DNA of 64,000 bases from Oceanospirillum linum (GTDB lineage: Bacteria; Pseudomonadota; Gammaproteobacteria; Pseudomonadales; Halomonadaceae). Below, in pieces: positions 17,811 through 25,856 of the stretch (positions within the stretch are counted from its first letter, which is position 1; each line of letters starts with the position of its first letter). Under the pieces are notes generated by a model, which did not search any database, was not told the origin of the DNA, and worked only from the letters and a program-made list of their open reading frames with translations. Both the position numbers and the translations under genes were made by a program. The stretch is from the NCBI RefSeq assembly GCF_900182785.1, contig NZ_FXTS01000007.1, positions 124,001 through 188,000 on the forward strand, read 5' to 3'.

Positions 17811-18155
17811 ATGAAGCCGTGTGCAGAAAAGAACCAGAGAGCGACCATCGTCACTAGCCCGTCTGGAGTGTTACAGGTGAGTGGTGTGTTGGATTTTTCA
17901 ACAATTTTACCACTGCGGAAACAGGGTGAACTTCTGATAGTGGAAGGGCCTGAAAGTATTGAAGTGGACTTTTCTGGTGTTCATGCATCGGGTAGTGCTG
18001 CGGTTTCACTGATGATGTGTTGGCTGCGAGCTGCCTGTCGGGCTGATAAAGCGATTCATTTCACGGGAGTACCAGACCTTCTTGAGCGGATTATCGCGGT
18101 ATCGGGTCTTTCCGGTCACCTTTCTTTTGAGCGCCCCCACCGCTGTTGTGAATAG
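17811..18155 (+). CDS. mlaB: STAS-domain protein MlaB
   Basis: MlaB is the small cytoplasmic STAS protein that binds MlaF and is needed for MlaFEDB assembly and activity (family knowledge). The 114-residue product has a STAS pattern: a GVLQVSGVLDFSTI beta start and VDFSGVHASGSAAVSLMMCW in place of the anti-sigma-antagonist phosphorylation loop. Sequence similarity in MlaB is low, so position directly after mlaC (2 bp) is important evidence. Confidence 0.9.
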   Translation: MKPCAEKNQRATIVTSPSGVLQVSGVLDFSTILPLRKQGELLIVEGPESIEVDFSGVHASGSAAVSLMMCWLRAACRADKAIHFTGVPDLLERIIAVSGLSGHLSFERPHRCCE

Positions 18156-18173
18156 TGTTCATCTGAAATGATT

Positions 18174-18206
18174 AGGGGCAAAAATCGCCTTTTGTCCTCT
18201 TTTCTA
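18174..18206 (+). terminator. Possible weak terminator after mlaB
   Basis: An imperfect stem AGGGGCAAAA/TTTTGTCCTC with G-T pairs is followed by TTTTC. It lies 18 bp after the mla operon. Confidence 0.35.
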
Positions 18207-18298
18207 ATAATATTGTCCTCTTAGCTTTATCAAGCGTGTGTCATCACCAAAGCTCATCTCTTTATCAGATGGCGCTTAACCCAAACGCGGAGACAAAA

Positions 18299-18556
18299 AT
18301 GCAAGCCAGCGAATTGCAAAAAACTTTAGAGAGCAAACTGACTGACTGCGAAGTAATTGTTCAGGGTGACGATGGTCGTCACTTTGAGATTGTTGTTATT
18401 GGTGAAGTGTTCGCTTCTCTGACCCCAGTAAAAAAACAACAATATGTATATTCTGGTCTGAATGACCTGATTGCGTCCGGCGATGTTCATGCGGTTCAGA
18501 TTCGCACATTTACGCCTGAGCAATGGAAAGATGCCGCTCAACTCCGCGTAGGTTAA
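18299..18556 (+). CDS. ibaG: BolA-family protein IbaG (YrbA)
   Basis: IbaG/YrbA is a small BolA-like protein that binds monothiol glutaredoxin-linked Fe-S clusters and is associated with acid stress (family knowledge). The 85-residue product from ATG 18299 has GGAG upstream and the BolA core GDDGRHFEIVVIGEVF, KKQQYVYSGL and HAVQIRTFTPEQW. An in-frame extension to 18236 lacks a ribosome site. It lies directly before murA, as in E. coli. Confidence 0.93.
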   Translation: MQASELQKTLESKLTDCEVIVQGDDGRHFEIVVIGEVFASLTPVKKQQYVYSGLNDLIASGDVHAVQIRTFTPEQWKDAAQLRVG

Positions 18557-18584
18557 TCGCATACACATTTATTACGGATCGCAG

Positions 18585-19847
18585 ATGGATAAACTACTTA
18601 TTACCGGAGGTCGCCCACTTGATGGCGACATCCGTATTTCCGGTGCAAAAAACTCAGCATTACCTATTTTAGCTGCCACTCTTTTAGCAGAAGGGCCCGT
18701 GCGCATTGGTAACCTGCCACACCTGCACGACATCACGACCATGATTGAGCTGCTCAGCTGCATGGGGATTGAGCCGGTTGTCGATGAGAAAATGCGTATT
18801 GAAGTGGATGCCAGAACGATCCGCAATTGCCATGCTCCCTATGACCTTGTTCGCACCATGAGAGCTTCCATTCTGGTTTTAGGTCCTTTGCTGGCGCACT
18901 TCGGTGAGGCTCAGGTATCTCTGCCCGGAGGTTGTGCGATCGGTAGTCGTCCCGTCGATCTCCACATTCGTGGCCTTGAAGCCATGGGTGCTGATATTTT
19001 AGTTGAAGATGGATATATCAAAGCTAAGGTTGATGGCCGCCTGAAAGGTGCCAACATCTTATTTGATACCGTGACGGTAACAGGTACAGAGAATATCCTG
19101 ATGGCAGCTTGTCTTGCTGATGGAATATCCGTCATCGAAAATGCTGCCCGTGAACCGGAAGTGACCGATCTGGCTGAATGTCTGATTGCGATGGGGGCCA
19201 ATATTTCAGGTTTAGGCACGGATCGTCTTGTGGTTGAGGGCGTCGAGACACTACATGGCTGTCAGCATGACGTGGTTGCTGACCGGATTGAGACCGGCAC
19301 CTATCTGGTAGCCGCCGCCGCATCACGGGGGCGTATACGGGTTAAAGATACCCGGGCTGATATTCAGGATGCTGTTCTGCTGAAGCTTGAAGAAGCGGGT
19401 GCGCACATCTCAACCGGCGAAGGTTTTATCGAGCTGAATATGAACGGTAACCGCCCGAAAGCGGTTAATCTGCGTACTGCACCTTATCCCGCTTTCCCTA
19501 CAGATATGCAGGCTCAGTTTGTTGCAATGAATGCAGTGGCTGAAGGCAGTTCCCGTGTTACGGAAACCATCTTTGAAAACCGTTATATGCATGTTCAGGA
19601 AATGCTGCGTATGGGGGCGAAAATTGATGTTCAGGGAAATACTGCAATCATCAATGGTGTTGAACGATTAAAAGGAGCTCCTGTGATGGCAACAGATCTG
19701 CGGGCATCTGCAAGCCTGGTTATTGCGGGTCTGGTTGCGGATGGTGATACTCTTGTTGATCGTATCTATCATATTGATCGTGGTTATGAATGCATTGAAG
19801 AAAAAATGCAGCTTTTAGGTGCTAAGATCCGTCGAATCCCAAGCTAA
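18585..19847 (+). CDS. murA: UDP-N-acetylglucosamine 1-carboxyvinyltransferase MurA
   Basis: MurA adds enolpyruvate from PEP to UDP-GlcNAc, the first committed step of peptidoglycan synthesis and the fosfomycin target (family knowledge). The catalytic, fosfomycin-reactive cysteine is Cys117 in LPGGCAIGSRPVDLH. The substrate region ISGAKNSALPILAATLL and the C-terminal HIDRGYECIEEK also match. The 420-residue length is standard. RapZ elsewhere in this window would act on the same UDP-GlcNAc supply. Confidence 0.98.
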   Translation: MDKLLITGGRPLDGDIRISGAKNSALPILAATLLAEGPVRIGNLPHLHDITTMIELLSCMGIEPVVDEKMRIEVDARTIRNCHAPYDLVRTMRASILVLGPLLAHFGEAQVSLPGGCAIGSRPVDLHIRGLEAMGADILVEDGYIKAKVDGRLKGANILFDTVTVTGTENILMAACLADGISVIENAAREPEVTDLAECLIAMGANISGLGTDRLVVEGVETLHGCQHDVVADRIETGTYLVAAAASRGRIRVKDTRADIQDAVLLKLEEAGAHISTGEGFIELNMNGNRPKAVNLRTAPYPAFPTDMQAQFVAMNAVAEGSSRVTETIFENRYMHVQEMLRMGAKIDVQGNTAIINGVERLKGAPVMATDLRASASLVIAGLVADGDTLVDRIYHIDRGYECIEEKMQLLGAKIRRIPS

Positions 19848-19865
19848 CAGGTTTTATTCATTACT

Positions 19866-20513
19866 ATGAGCCAATCGCAAGAGCCACAACAACTGATTAT
19901 CGCTCTGTCAAAGGGGCGTATTCTTGATGAGACTCTGCCGCTTTTTGAGCAGGCAGGGATCTATCCGCTGGAAGATGTCCGTAAAAGCCGGAAACTGATT
20001 TTCGATACCAATCTGGATCATGTGAAACTGATCATTATTCGTGCCACGGATGTTCCGACCTATGTTGAACTGGGGGCTGCTGATATGGGCGTTTCCGGTA
20101 AAGATGTACTGATGGAGCATGGTGCCAAGGGTATCTATGAGCCACTGGATCTGAATATTGCCCGCTGTCGTCTGATGACGGCAGGTATGAAGGGGCAAAA
20201 ACGACCGGAAGGTCGTATACGTGTCGCGACTAAATTTATCAATGTTGCCAAACGGTATTATGCTGAACAGGGTGTTCAGGCTGACCTGATTAAACTTTAC
20301 GGTGGCATGGAACTGGCACCTATCATGGATCTGGCCGATGAAATTGTTGATATCGTAGATACCGGCAACACATTGAAAGCCAATGGTCTGGAAGCCCGTG
20401 AAGATATCGCACCCATCAGCACCCGATTGGTGGTTAGTCAGGGCGCGATGAAAATGAAGCATCAGCTCATACAGCCTATTATCGAGCAATTGCGTTCTGC
20501 CGTTAACGGGTAA
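19866..20513 (+). CDS. hisG: ATP phosphoribosyltransferase, short form HisG
   Basis: HisG condenses ATP and PRPP in the first step of histidine synthesis (family knowledge). At 215 residues it is the short (HisGS) form lacking the C-terminal regulatory ACT-like domain. That form needs the HisRS-like partner HisZ, which is not in this window. Visible motifs are ALSKGRILDETLPLF, the GAADMGVSGKDVL loop and the PRPP loop EIVDIVDTGNTLKANGL. It lies 18 bp after murA and 105 bp before hisD, with hairpins between. Confidence 0.96.
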   Translation: MSQSQEPQQLIIALSKGRILDETLPLFEQAGIYPLEDVRKSRKLIFDTNLDHVKLIIIRATDVPTYVELGAADMGVSGKDVLMEHGAKGIYEPLDLNIARCRLMTAGMKGQKRPEGRIRVATKFINVAKRYYAEQGVQADLIKLYGGMELAPIMDLADEIVDIVDTGNTLKANGLEAREDIAPISTRLVVSQGAMKMKHQLIQPIIEQLRSAVNG

Positions 20514-20520
20514 GACGTAA

Positions 20521-20588
20521 ACAGGGTTCAGTTTTTAGCTTACCCTGTGCTTTCCCCGGAGGTTAGCGTCTGCCTCCGGCTATTTTTC
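20521..20588 (+). terminator. Two tandem hairpins between hisG and hisD; the second terminator-like
   Basis: ACAGGG (20521-20526) pairs with CCCTGT (20543-20548). Then CCGGAGG (20556-20562) pairs with CCTCCGG (20573-20579) and is followed by CTATTTTTCC. The second has the form of an intrinsic terminator placed between two same-pathway genes. Confidence 0.6.
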
Positions 20589-20618
20589 CTCAAGTCTTTT
20601 TTAAACCGGAAAATCCCT

Positions 20619-21935
20619 ATGTCATCGAACGTCTCTGTAAAACGTCTTGTTTCCTCCCAAGCTGATTTCTCCCAACAACTTGATACTTTGCTTGCCTGGG
20701 AGTCAGTTTCTGATACCGCTGTAAATGAAGCGGTGACTGATATTTTGCATCAGGTTAAGCATCAGGGTGATAAAGCGGTTATGGCATTTACAGAGCGCTT
20801 TGATCATCTGCATGTGGAGGATTTTTCCAGTCTTGAAATGACTCAGGAGCGCCTTAAGCAGGCACTGGATGGCCTGCCGGCAGAGCAGCGGGCAGCCCTG
20901 GAGCGTGCCGCAGAGCGTGTGCGTTCTTATCACGAGAAGCAAGCTCAGGGTCAAGGTTCCTGGGAGTACACTGAAGAAGATGGCACCTTGTTAGGGCAAC
21001 AGGTTATGCCGATGGATCGCGTCGGTGTTTATGTGCCCGGTGGCAAAGCTGCATACCCGTCCTCTGTGCTAATGAACGCGATTCCGGCTAAAGTTGCAGG
21101 TGTTGAAGAGATCATCATGGTTGTGCCTACACCTCATGGTGAGCTGAATGAGTTGGTTTTAGCCGCTGCCTGTATTTCAGGGGTTGATCGTGTTTTCACG
21201 ATTGGTGGTGCTCAGGCAGTGGCCGCTCTGGCCTATGGCACCGAAACAGTACCTCGGGTCGATAAGATCGTCGGGCCTGGTAATATCTTTGTAGCGACTG
21301 CCAAACGCATGGTTTTTGGTGCTGTCGGTATCGATATGATTGCGGGCCCTTCTGAAATTCTGGTGGTGTGCGATGGTAAAACGAACCCTGACTGGATTGC
21401 CATGGATCTGTTTTCTCAGGCAGAACATGATGAAGATGCCCAGCCTATTCTGGTGAGCTGGGATAAAGATTTTATCGATCAGGTTGAGGCCAGCATTCAG
21501 AAGCTGATGCCAACACTTGAGCGTGAGCCTATTGTTCGGGTTTCTATGGCGGAGCGGGCGGCCCTGATTCAGGTGAAGGATCTGGATGAAGCGATTGAGG
21601 TGACGAATCGCATTGCTCCGGAACATCTTGAGCTTTCCATTGAAGATCCCAAAGCGGTTGTAAGCCGGATTCGTCATGCCGGAGCCATCTTCATGGGACG
21701 CTATACAGCGGAAGCTCTGGGTGATTATTGTGCAGGGCCTAACCACGTTTTGCCTACATCGGGAACCGCGCGTTTTTCATCACCTTTAGGGGTCTATGAC
21801 TTCCAGAAGCGTTCATCATTGATCATGTGTTCGGCAGATGGTGCCTCTGAGATGGGTAAGATTGCTTCCGTTCTGGCTCGTGGGGAGAGTTTAACGGCAC
21901 ATGCTCGCTCTGCGGAGTATCGCATTAAGGGTTAA
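20619..21935 (+). CDS. hisD: Histidinol dehydrogenase HisD
   Basis: HisD oxidises histidinol to histidine in two NAD-dependent steps with an active-site zinc (family knowledge). Motifs are DRVGVYVPGGKAAYPSSVLM, GGAQAVAALAYGTE, KIVGPGNIFVATAK, AGPSEILVV, DLFSQAEHDEDAQ and HAGAIFMGRYTAEALGDYC. The ATG at 20619 gives 438 residues; the longer frame from 20547 begins within a predicted hairpin. No other his genes follow. Confidence 0.97.
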   Translation: MSSNVSVKRLVSSQADFSQQLDTLLAWESVSDTAVNEAVTDILHQVKHQGDKAVMAFTERFDHLHVEDFSSLEMTQERLKQALDGLPAEQRAALERAAERVRSYHEKQAQGQGSWEYTEEDGTLLGQQVMPMDRVGVYVPGGKAAYPSSVLMNAIPAKVAGVEEIIMVVPTPHGELNELVLAAACISGVDRVFTIGGAQAVAALAYGTETVPRVDKIVGPGNIFVATAKRMVFGAVGIDMIAGPSEILVVCDGKTNPDWIAMDLFSQAEHDEDAQPILVSWDKDFIDQVEASIQKLMPTLEREPIVRVSMAERAALIQVKDLDEAIEVTNRIAPEHLELSIEDPKAVVSRIRHAGAIFMGRYTAEALGDYCAGPNHVLPTSGTARFSSPLGVYDFQKRSSLIMCSADGASEMGKIASVLARGESLTAHARSAEYRIKG

Positions 21936-21952
21936 GCCCGATCTGTATTTTT

Positions 21953-21977
21953 AAACCGGCTTAGGCCGGTTTTTTTG
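21953..21977 (+). terminator. Intrinsic terminator after hisD
   Basis: An AAACCGGC/GCCGGTTT stem with a TTAG loop is followed by a run of T's. Confidence 0.9.
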
Positions 21978-22006
21978 TTTCCAGAGAGATATCCGCATGA
22001 ATACTT

Positions 22007-22891
22007 TCAGATTTGACCGGGCTTAATAACCGGTTTTGCTCTGAGTGTCACAGGACTGGCGATAAAACCACCGGCTACGACAAGCAGCAAGGCCACGAGT
22101 AATATAAAACTCCATTCACTGATGCCAGCCAGAACCAGACTAAAAGCGGTGATTAAAGGGGCGGCAAAGCTGGATATGGCCAGAAGAGAGCGGTTGCCCT
22201 GTTTTATACCGATGTCCCAGAGATAGAAGGCTCCCCCCACTGGGCCCAGGCCTAATAGCAGAGCGCCTATAATCTCTGTAGTGGAAAACTGCCAGTAAGG
22301 TGTTTCGAAGGAAAAATGAGCAATCAGAGAAAGTAGGGCAACGACCAAGGATAGCCAACCAATATTGTCGGCACTACCTGTGTTTTTTGAGAGATACCAG
22401 GAGTAAGTCGACCAAATTAAAGCGCAGGATGCAGCTAGCAGGTAGCCGGTCAGGTAATCAGAAGATATATCCGCAAATGCTGAGCCTCCCTGGTGCTGAC
22501 TTATCACAAGGCTTACTCCGGTAAAGCCGATCAGACCACCATATAACGCCTGTTTTTTTCTGCCTTTTTCAGCTACAAACAAGGTCAGAATCAAGGGCCA
22601 CAGATAGACAATCAGGCTGACCTGAATTGCCGGAGCAAATCGAAGCGCCATAAAATAACAAAAATGGAACCCGAATAGGCCTGCTATGCCAATAAGCCAC
22701 TGAGGCGAGCTCATGGTCGGGCGCTCAAAAAGTGCAGTATGCTGTGCTCCACGCTTTATAAACATCAGGGCTGCAGATATTGAAAAGCAGATAAAAAGCA
22801 GCTGAAATGCAGGGATTTTACTGGTAAGACTGCCGAGTAGGGCAAGTACGCCCCATGAGCTGATAGCAGTTAAGCCTAAGAAAGTGGGCAT
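22007..22891 (-). CDS. EamA-family (DMT superfamily) transporter
   Basis: This 294-residue protein has about ten hydrophobic segments arranged as two EamA repeats, the DMT superfamily architecture of small-molecule exporters. The N-terminus (LTAISSWGVLALLGSL) and PAIQVSLIVYLWPLILTLF resemble YddG-type aromatic amino acid exporters, but the substrate cannot be read from sequence. It is the last gene of a minus-strand group headed by a histidine kinase and an AraC regulator, 142 bp after the latter, so it may be a target of that regulator (inference). Confidence 0.85.
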   Translation of the reverse strand: MPTFLGLTAISSWGVLALLGSLTSKIPAFQLLFICFSISAALMFIKRGAQHTALFERPTMSSPQWLIGIAGLFGFHFCYFMALRFAPAIQVSLIVYLWPLILTLFVAEKGRKKQALYGGLIGFTGVSLVISQHQGGSAFADISSDYLTGYLLAASCALIWSTYSWYLSKNTGSADNIGWLSLVVALLSLIAHFSFETPYWQFSTTEIIGALLLGLGPVGGAFYLWDIGIKQGNRSLLAISSFAAPLITAFSLVLAGISEWSFILLVALLLVVAGGFIASPVTLRAKPVIKPGQI

Positions 22892-23033
22892 GTTGCTGAC
22901 TCCATACTGAATGACCGATAAGTTATGGTCAGAATTTTAGAGTCAGTTTAGAGGGCATAGTGTGCTGAAAAGCTGATGTTTTATACTTAAATAGACATTT
23001 AAAGGTCCTTGATAAGGTATTTAAAGCGGAGAC

Positions 23034-23774
23034 TTAGCGAGCCCGGTAGGCTTTAGGTGGCTGCCCCCAGTATTGACGAAAACTGCGACTGAACGCTGAT
23101 GCATCGGTATAACCAACATTTTGCGCAATAATTGCAACGGGGATATCACTGTGACTGAGTAGTGCTCGTGCCTTTTGCATGCGCAGTACCTTAAGGTATT
23201 GCAAAGGAGGCTGACCATAGATATCTGTAAAGCGCTGCTTGAAATGGCTCAGGCTTAAACATGCGATATCCGATAACTGGCTAAGCTCAGGCGTATAACT
23301 GAGATCTTTTTTCAGAAAATCGATGACTAACTCTATTCTTTTATCCTTCTGTGCGTAGGGCTGCTGTTGAGATAGTAGGTGATAAAAGATATGACCCATG
23401 GGTTGCTCAATATCTGGGTCGAGCTGGTTATTGAGTTGCTGCCCTGCAAAAAGACAGAAGTCAAAGAAGTGGCTACTGACCGCTAGAAGAGGTTTCTTCA
23501 GTTGAGTCAGATGTGCTGGGAGGCTGTGGATATCTGCAACCAGAAAACGGGATTCCTGGTGAGAGGAGAAGCGATGAATGTGGCCCGGAGGAATAACAAC
23601 CGCCTGTTTCACTCCTAACTCTGATTCAAACCTGAAGGGGATATGCTCACCGGGCTCAGAAGAGCCAATTGCCAGTTTAATTCTTCCCTGCAAGGGAATG
23701 ACAACCTGAGCATGATCATGTCGGTGCTTTCTGGGGTTCAGGGTGTACGAGCGAAGTGATAATCGTGTATGCAC
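23034..23774 (-). CDS. AraC-family transcriptional regulator with N-terminal cupin domain
   Basis: The 246-residue protein has an AraC-type N-terminal cupin (HRHDHAQVVIPLQGRIKLAI, then IPPGHIHRFSSH, residues about 15-85). A C-terminal double HTH follows (about 150-246) with IACLSLSHFKQRFTDIYGQP and the signature HSDIPVAIIAQNVGYTDASA followed by FSRSFRQYWGQPP. There is no receiver domain. It starts 9 bp after the upstream histidine kinase, so the two are almost certainly co-transcribed. The ligand and targets are unknown. Confidence 0.9.
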   Translation of the reverse strand: MHTRLSLRSYTLNPRKHRHDHAQVVIPLQGRIKLAIGSSEPGEHIPFRFESELGVKQAVVIPPGHIHRFSSHQESRFLVADIHSLPAHLTQLKKPLLAVSSHFFDFCLFAGQQLNNQLDPDIEQPMGHIFYHLLSQQQPYAQKDKRIELVIDFLKKDLSYTPELSQLSDIACLSLSHFKQRFTDIYGQPPLQYLKVLRMQKARALLSHSDIPVAIIAQNVGYTDASAFSRSFRQYWGQPPKAYRAR

Positions 23775-23783
23775 AGTCTGTAC

Positions 23784-25667
23784 TTAGCCCCCTACAGACA
23801 GTGTTTCCGGCAAAAGAGGCAGCTGTATCATAACTTTCAACCCTTCACCTGGTTTGGATGCTGTCTGAATACTGCCAGCGAGGGCCTGAGAAACCTGATT
23901 GTAAACGATATGCATACCAAGGCCGATACAGTTGCTGTCCCGCCTGGAGGTGTGAAAAGGTTCAAACAGTTTATTAAGTTCCTGCTGTGACATGCCCTGG
24001 CCATTATCCTGATAGCAGATCGAAAGCCCGTCCGGTGTTTCCCTGATTGAGATGGCAATATTATTGGACGGATCAGAGGACTTAAAGCCGTGGATAATGC
24101 TGTTATTAATCATTTGGTGGAATATTTGCACCCAGCTTTGAGTGATGGTTGGCCAATTCAGATTATCTTCACAGGTGAGCTGAACATTAATCTGTTTATC
24201 CTGAAGTTTTTGCTGCAACCCGATAATGATATCACCGAGCAGTTGCTTAACATAGACAGGCTCAACTCTGCCTTGTCCGCTCTGTGCTGCAGTCTGCTTG
24301 AATACCTGTATCAGGCGAACAACCTGCTGCAGATTTGCTTGCATTAGCTTATAGGCTTCAAGGTTGTGGCCTTCTTCTGAATCCGGCTCAAGCATCATGC
24401 CCGCTGTGATGGCAGCTCCCAGGGGGGTGTTAATTTCGTGGGCGATACCGGAGATTAGAGACGCCAGTGCAGCCATTTTCTCACGCTCTATAAGTTGGTT
24501 TTGAGTGATTTCAAGTTTATGAAGAGATTGCTCAAGCTCAAGTGTCCTCAGAACAACACGTTTTTCCAGTGTTTCATTAAGCTCCTGAAGTGCTTGTTCC
24601 GCCCGCTTGCGGGAGGTGATCTCAATGGCTGAGCCTCGCATGCTAACCTCTTGGGAATGGGAGTCTACCCGTGTCCCATGAAAGATAAAATTGCGCTCTT
24701 CACCCCGGAGGTTAAGTTTGACCTCTAGTCCTTTGAAATCATGACCCTGGCTCATAGCCTTGGTCATCTCACTGTTCGGAATAAGATCTGTCAGCTTGTA
24801 GTTACAGATCTGAATATCTGTTATACCCAACTGAGTTTGCATCTGCTCTGAAGCGAACGTAACTCTGCCATCAGCATCGGTTTCCCAGAGCCAGTCAGAG
24901 GCTGAGTTGGCAAAGTCAGTAAAGCGGTCTTTCTCTGTTTCTATTTCCCCATAGAGCCGGTTTAAGGTGTGGCTGAGCTGGTTAACTGAAAGAGCCAGTA
25001 CACTGATTTCATCGTGCTCTGAGGTTATAAAGGGGACATGGTCCAGTTGCAGAGTCTTGAGCGGCTGGTTTGGCCGAAAGTGATCCAGGTAGTTCAGAAT
25101 TCTCAGAATCCGCCGGTTTACGCTAAGCTGGAAAACCCAGAGAATCAAACCTGAAACGATAAATGTTTTTATGCCATTGGCGATCAGTGTTGATAGAAGC
25201 GTTTGCAGAAGCTGTTGGTAAATGCGCTCCGATGAGGACTCTACATAGAGCTGCCCCAGCATAAAGCGTGTATCGTCATCCGGGCCACTGTATTGAAGAG
25301 GAATAAACCGGTTAATTTTATCACCGGTCACTTCTTTGCCTGCCTGCCAAACCTGATTGCTGGTCGCAGAGGTAACTCTTATAAAAGATATATCCGGTAA
25401 TTTAACCAAGCCTTCCAGTCGAATATTGAGCTGGTGCTCATTAAACTCCCACAAATTAATTGTCAGTGATTCGACATGGACATCTTTTAGCTCCTGAAAC
25501 CGTGTTTCGACAGAGCTGACTTCTGTGTGGTAGTCGCTATAAAGTTGAATCAGAGTGGAGGTCAGGGTAATCAGGCTGCTGATTATGACGAGAACAATCA
25601 TAATCCTGCGACCGATAACACTGGCAAAGGGATGTCGTGAAAGCTTGTGTGAAGTCGACAGCTGCAT
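23784..25667 (-). CDS. Membrane sensor histidine kinase with PAS domain
   Basis: Domain order over 627 residues: membrane helix (about 21-42), extracytoplasmic sensor region (about 43-163), second helix (about 165-187), HAMP-like linker, PAS domain (about 255-355, DWLWETDADGRVTFAS), coiled coil, dimerisation box with phosphorylated His410 in SGIAHEINTPLGAA, and an ATPase domain with N box MINNSIIHGF, G1 DNGQGM, and FEPFHTSR then GLGMHIVYN. No receiver domain is attached or adjacent. The only co-transcribed regulator is an AraC protein lacking a phosphoacceptor. The sensed signal is unknown. Confidence 0.93.
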   Translation of the reverse strand: MQLSTSHKLSRHPFASVIGRRIMIVLVIISSLITLTSTLIQLYSDYHTEVSSVETRFQELKDVHVESLTINLWEFNEHQLNIRLEGLVKLPDISFIRVTSATSNQVWQAGKEVTGDKINRFIPLQYSGPDDDTRFMLGQLYVESSSERIYQQLLQTLLSTLIANGIKTFIVSGLILWVFQLSVNRRILRILNYLDHFRPNQPLKTLQLDHVPFITSEHDEISVLALSVNQLSHTLNRLYGEIETEKDRFTDFANSASDWLWETDADGRVTFASEQMQTQLGITDIQICNYKLTDLIPNSEMTKAMSQGHDFKGLEVKLNLRGEERNFIFHGTRVDSHSQEVSMRGSAIEITSRKRAEQALQELNETLEKRVVLRTLELEQSLHKLEITQNQLIEREKMAALASLISGIAHEINTPLGAAITAGMMLEPDSEEGHNLEAYKLMQANLQQVVRLIQVFKQTAAQSGQGRVEPVYVKQLLGDIIIGLQQKLQDKQINVQLTCEDNLNWPTITQSWVQIFHQMINNSIIHGFKSSDPSNNIAISIRETPDGLSICYQDNGQGMSQQELNKLFEPFHTSRRDSNCIGLGMHIVYNQVSQALAGSIQTASKPGEGLKVMIQLPLLPETLSVGG

Positions 25668-25775
25668 AGAGGCTACCAGTCACCCAATAAAATGTGGTTA
25701 ACGCATTATTTTCAGCATAAAGGCTGAATAAGGTACTGGCAACTGTATTCAGCAGGCTTTGCCAGGCCTGAAAGT

Positions 25776-25805
25776 ACCAAACCCCGAGTTTCCCCGGGGT
25801 TTGGT
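25776..25805 (-). terminator. Hairpin downstream of purH
   Basis: A perfect 10-bp stem ACCAAACCCC/GGGGTTTGGT with a 10-nt loop lies 50 bp past the purH stop and before the histidine kinase. The T-run is poor, but the position suits purH termination. Confidence 0.6.
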
Positions 25806-25856
25806 CTGTCTTCATATATCAGAGCTGGCGACACTCAGCCGCCCTCACTCTAGTGG

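Noticed and set aside
19848..19865. Histidine leader peptide before hisG
   Set aside because: Only 18 bp separate murA and hisG, and no run of His codons is seen.
19908..21746. Minus-strand frames opposite hisG and hisD (193 and 189 codons)
   Set aside because: Shadows of conserved genes; composition unlike a real protein.
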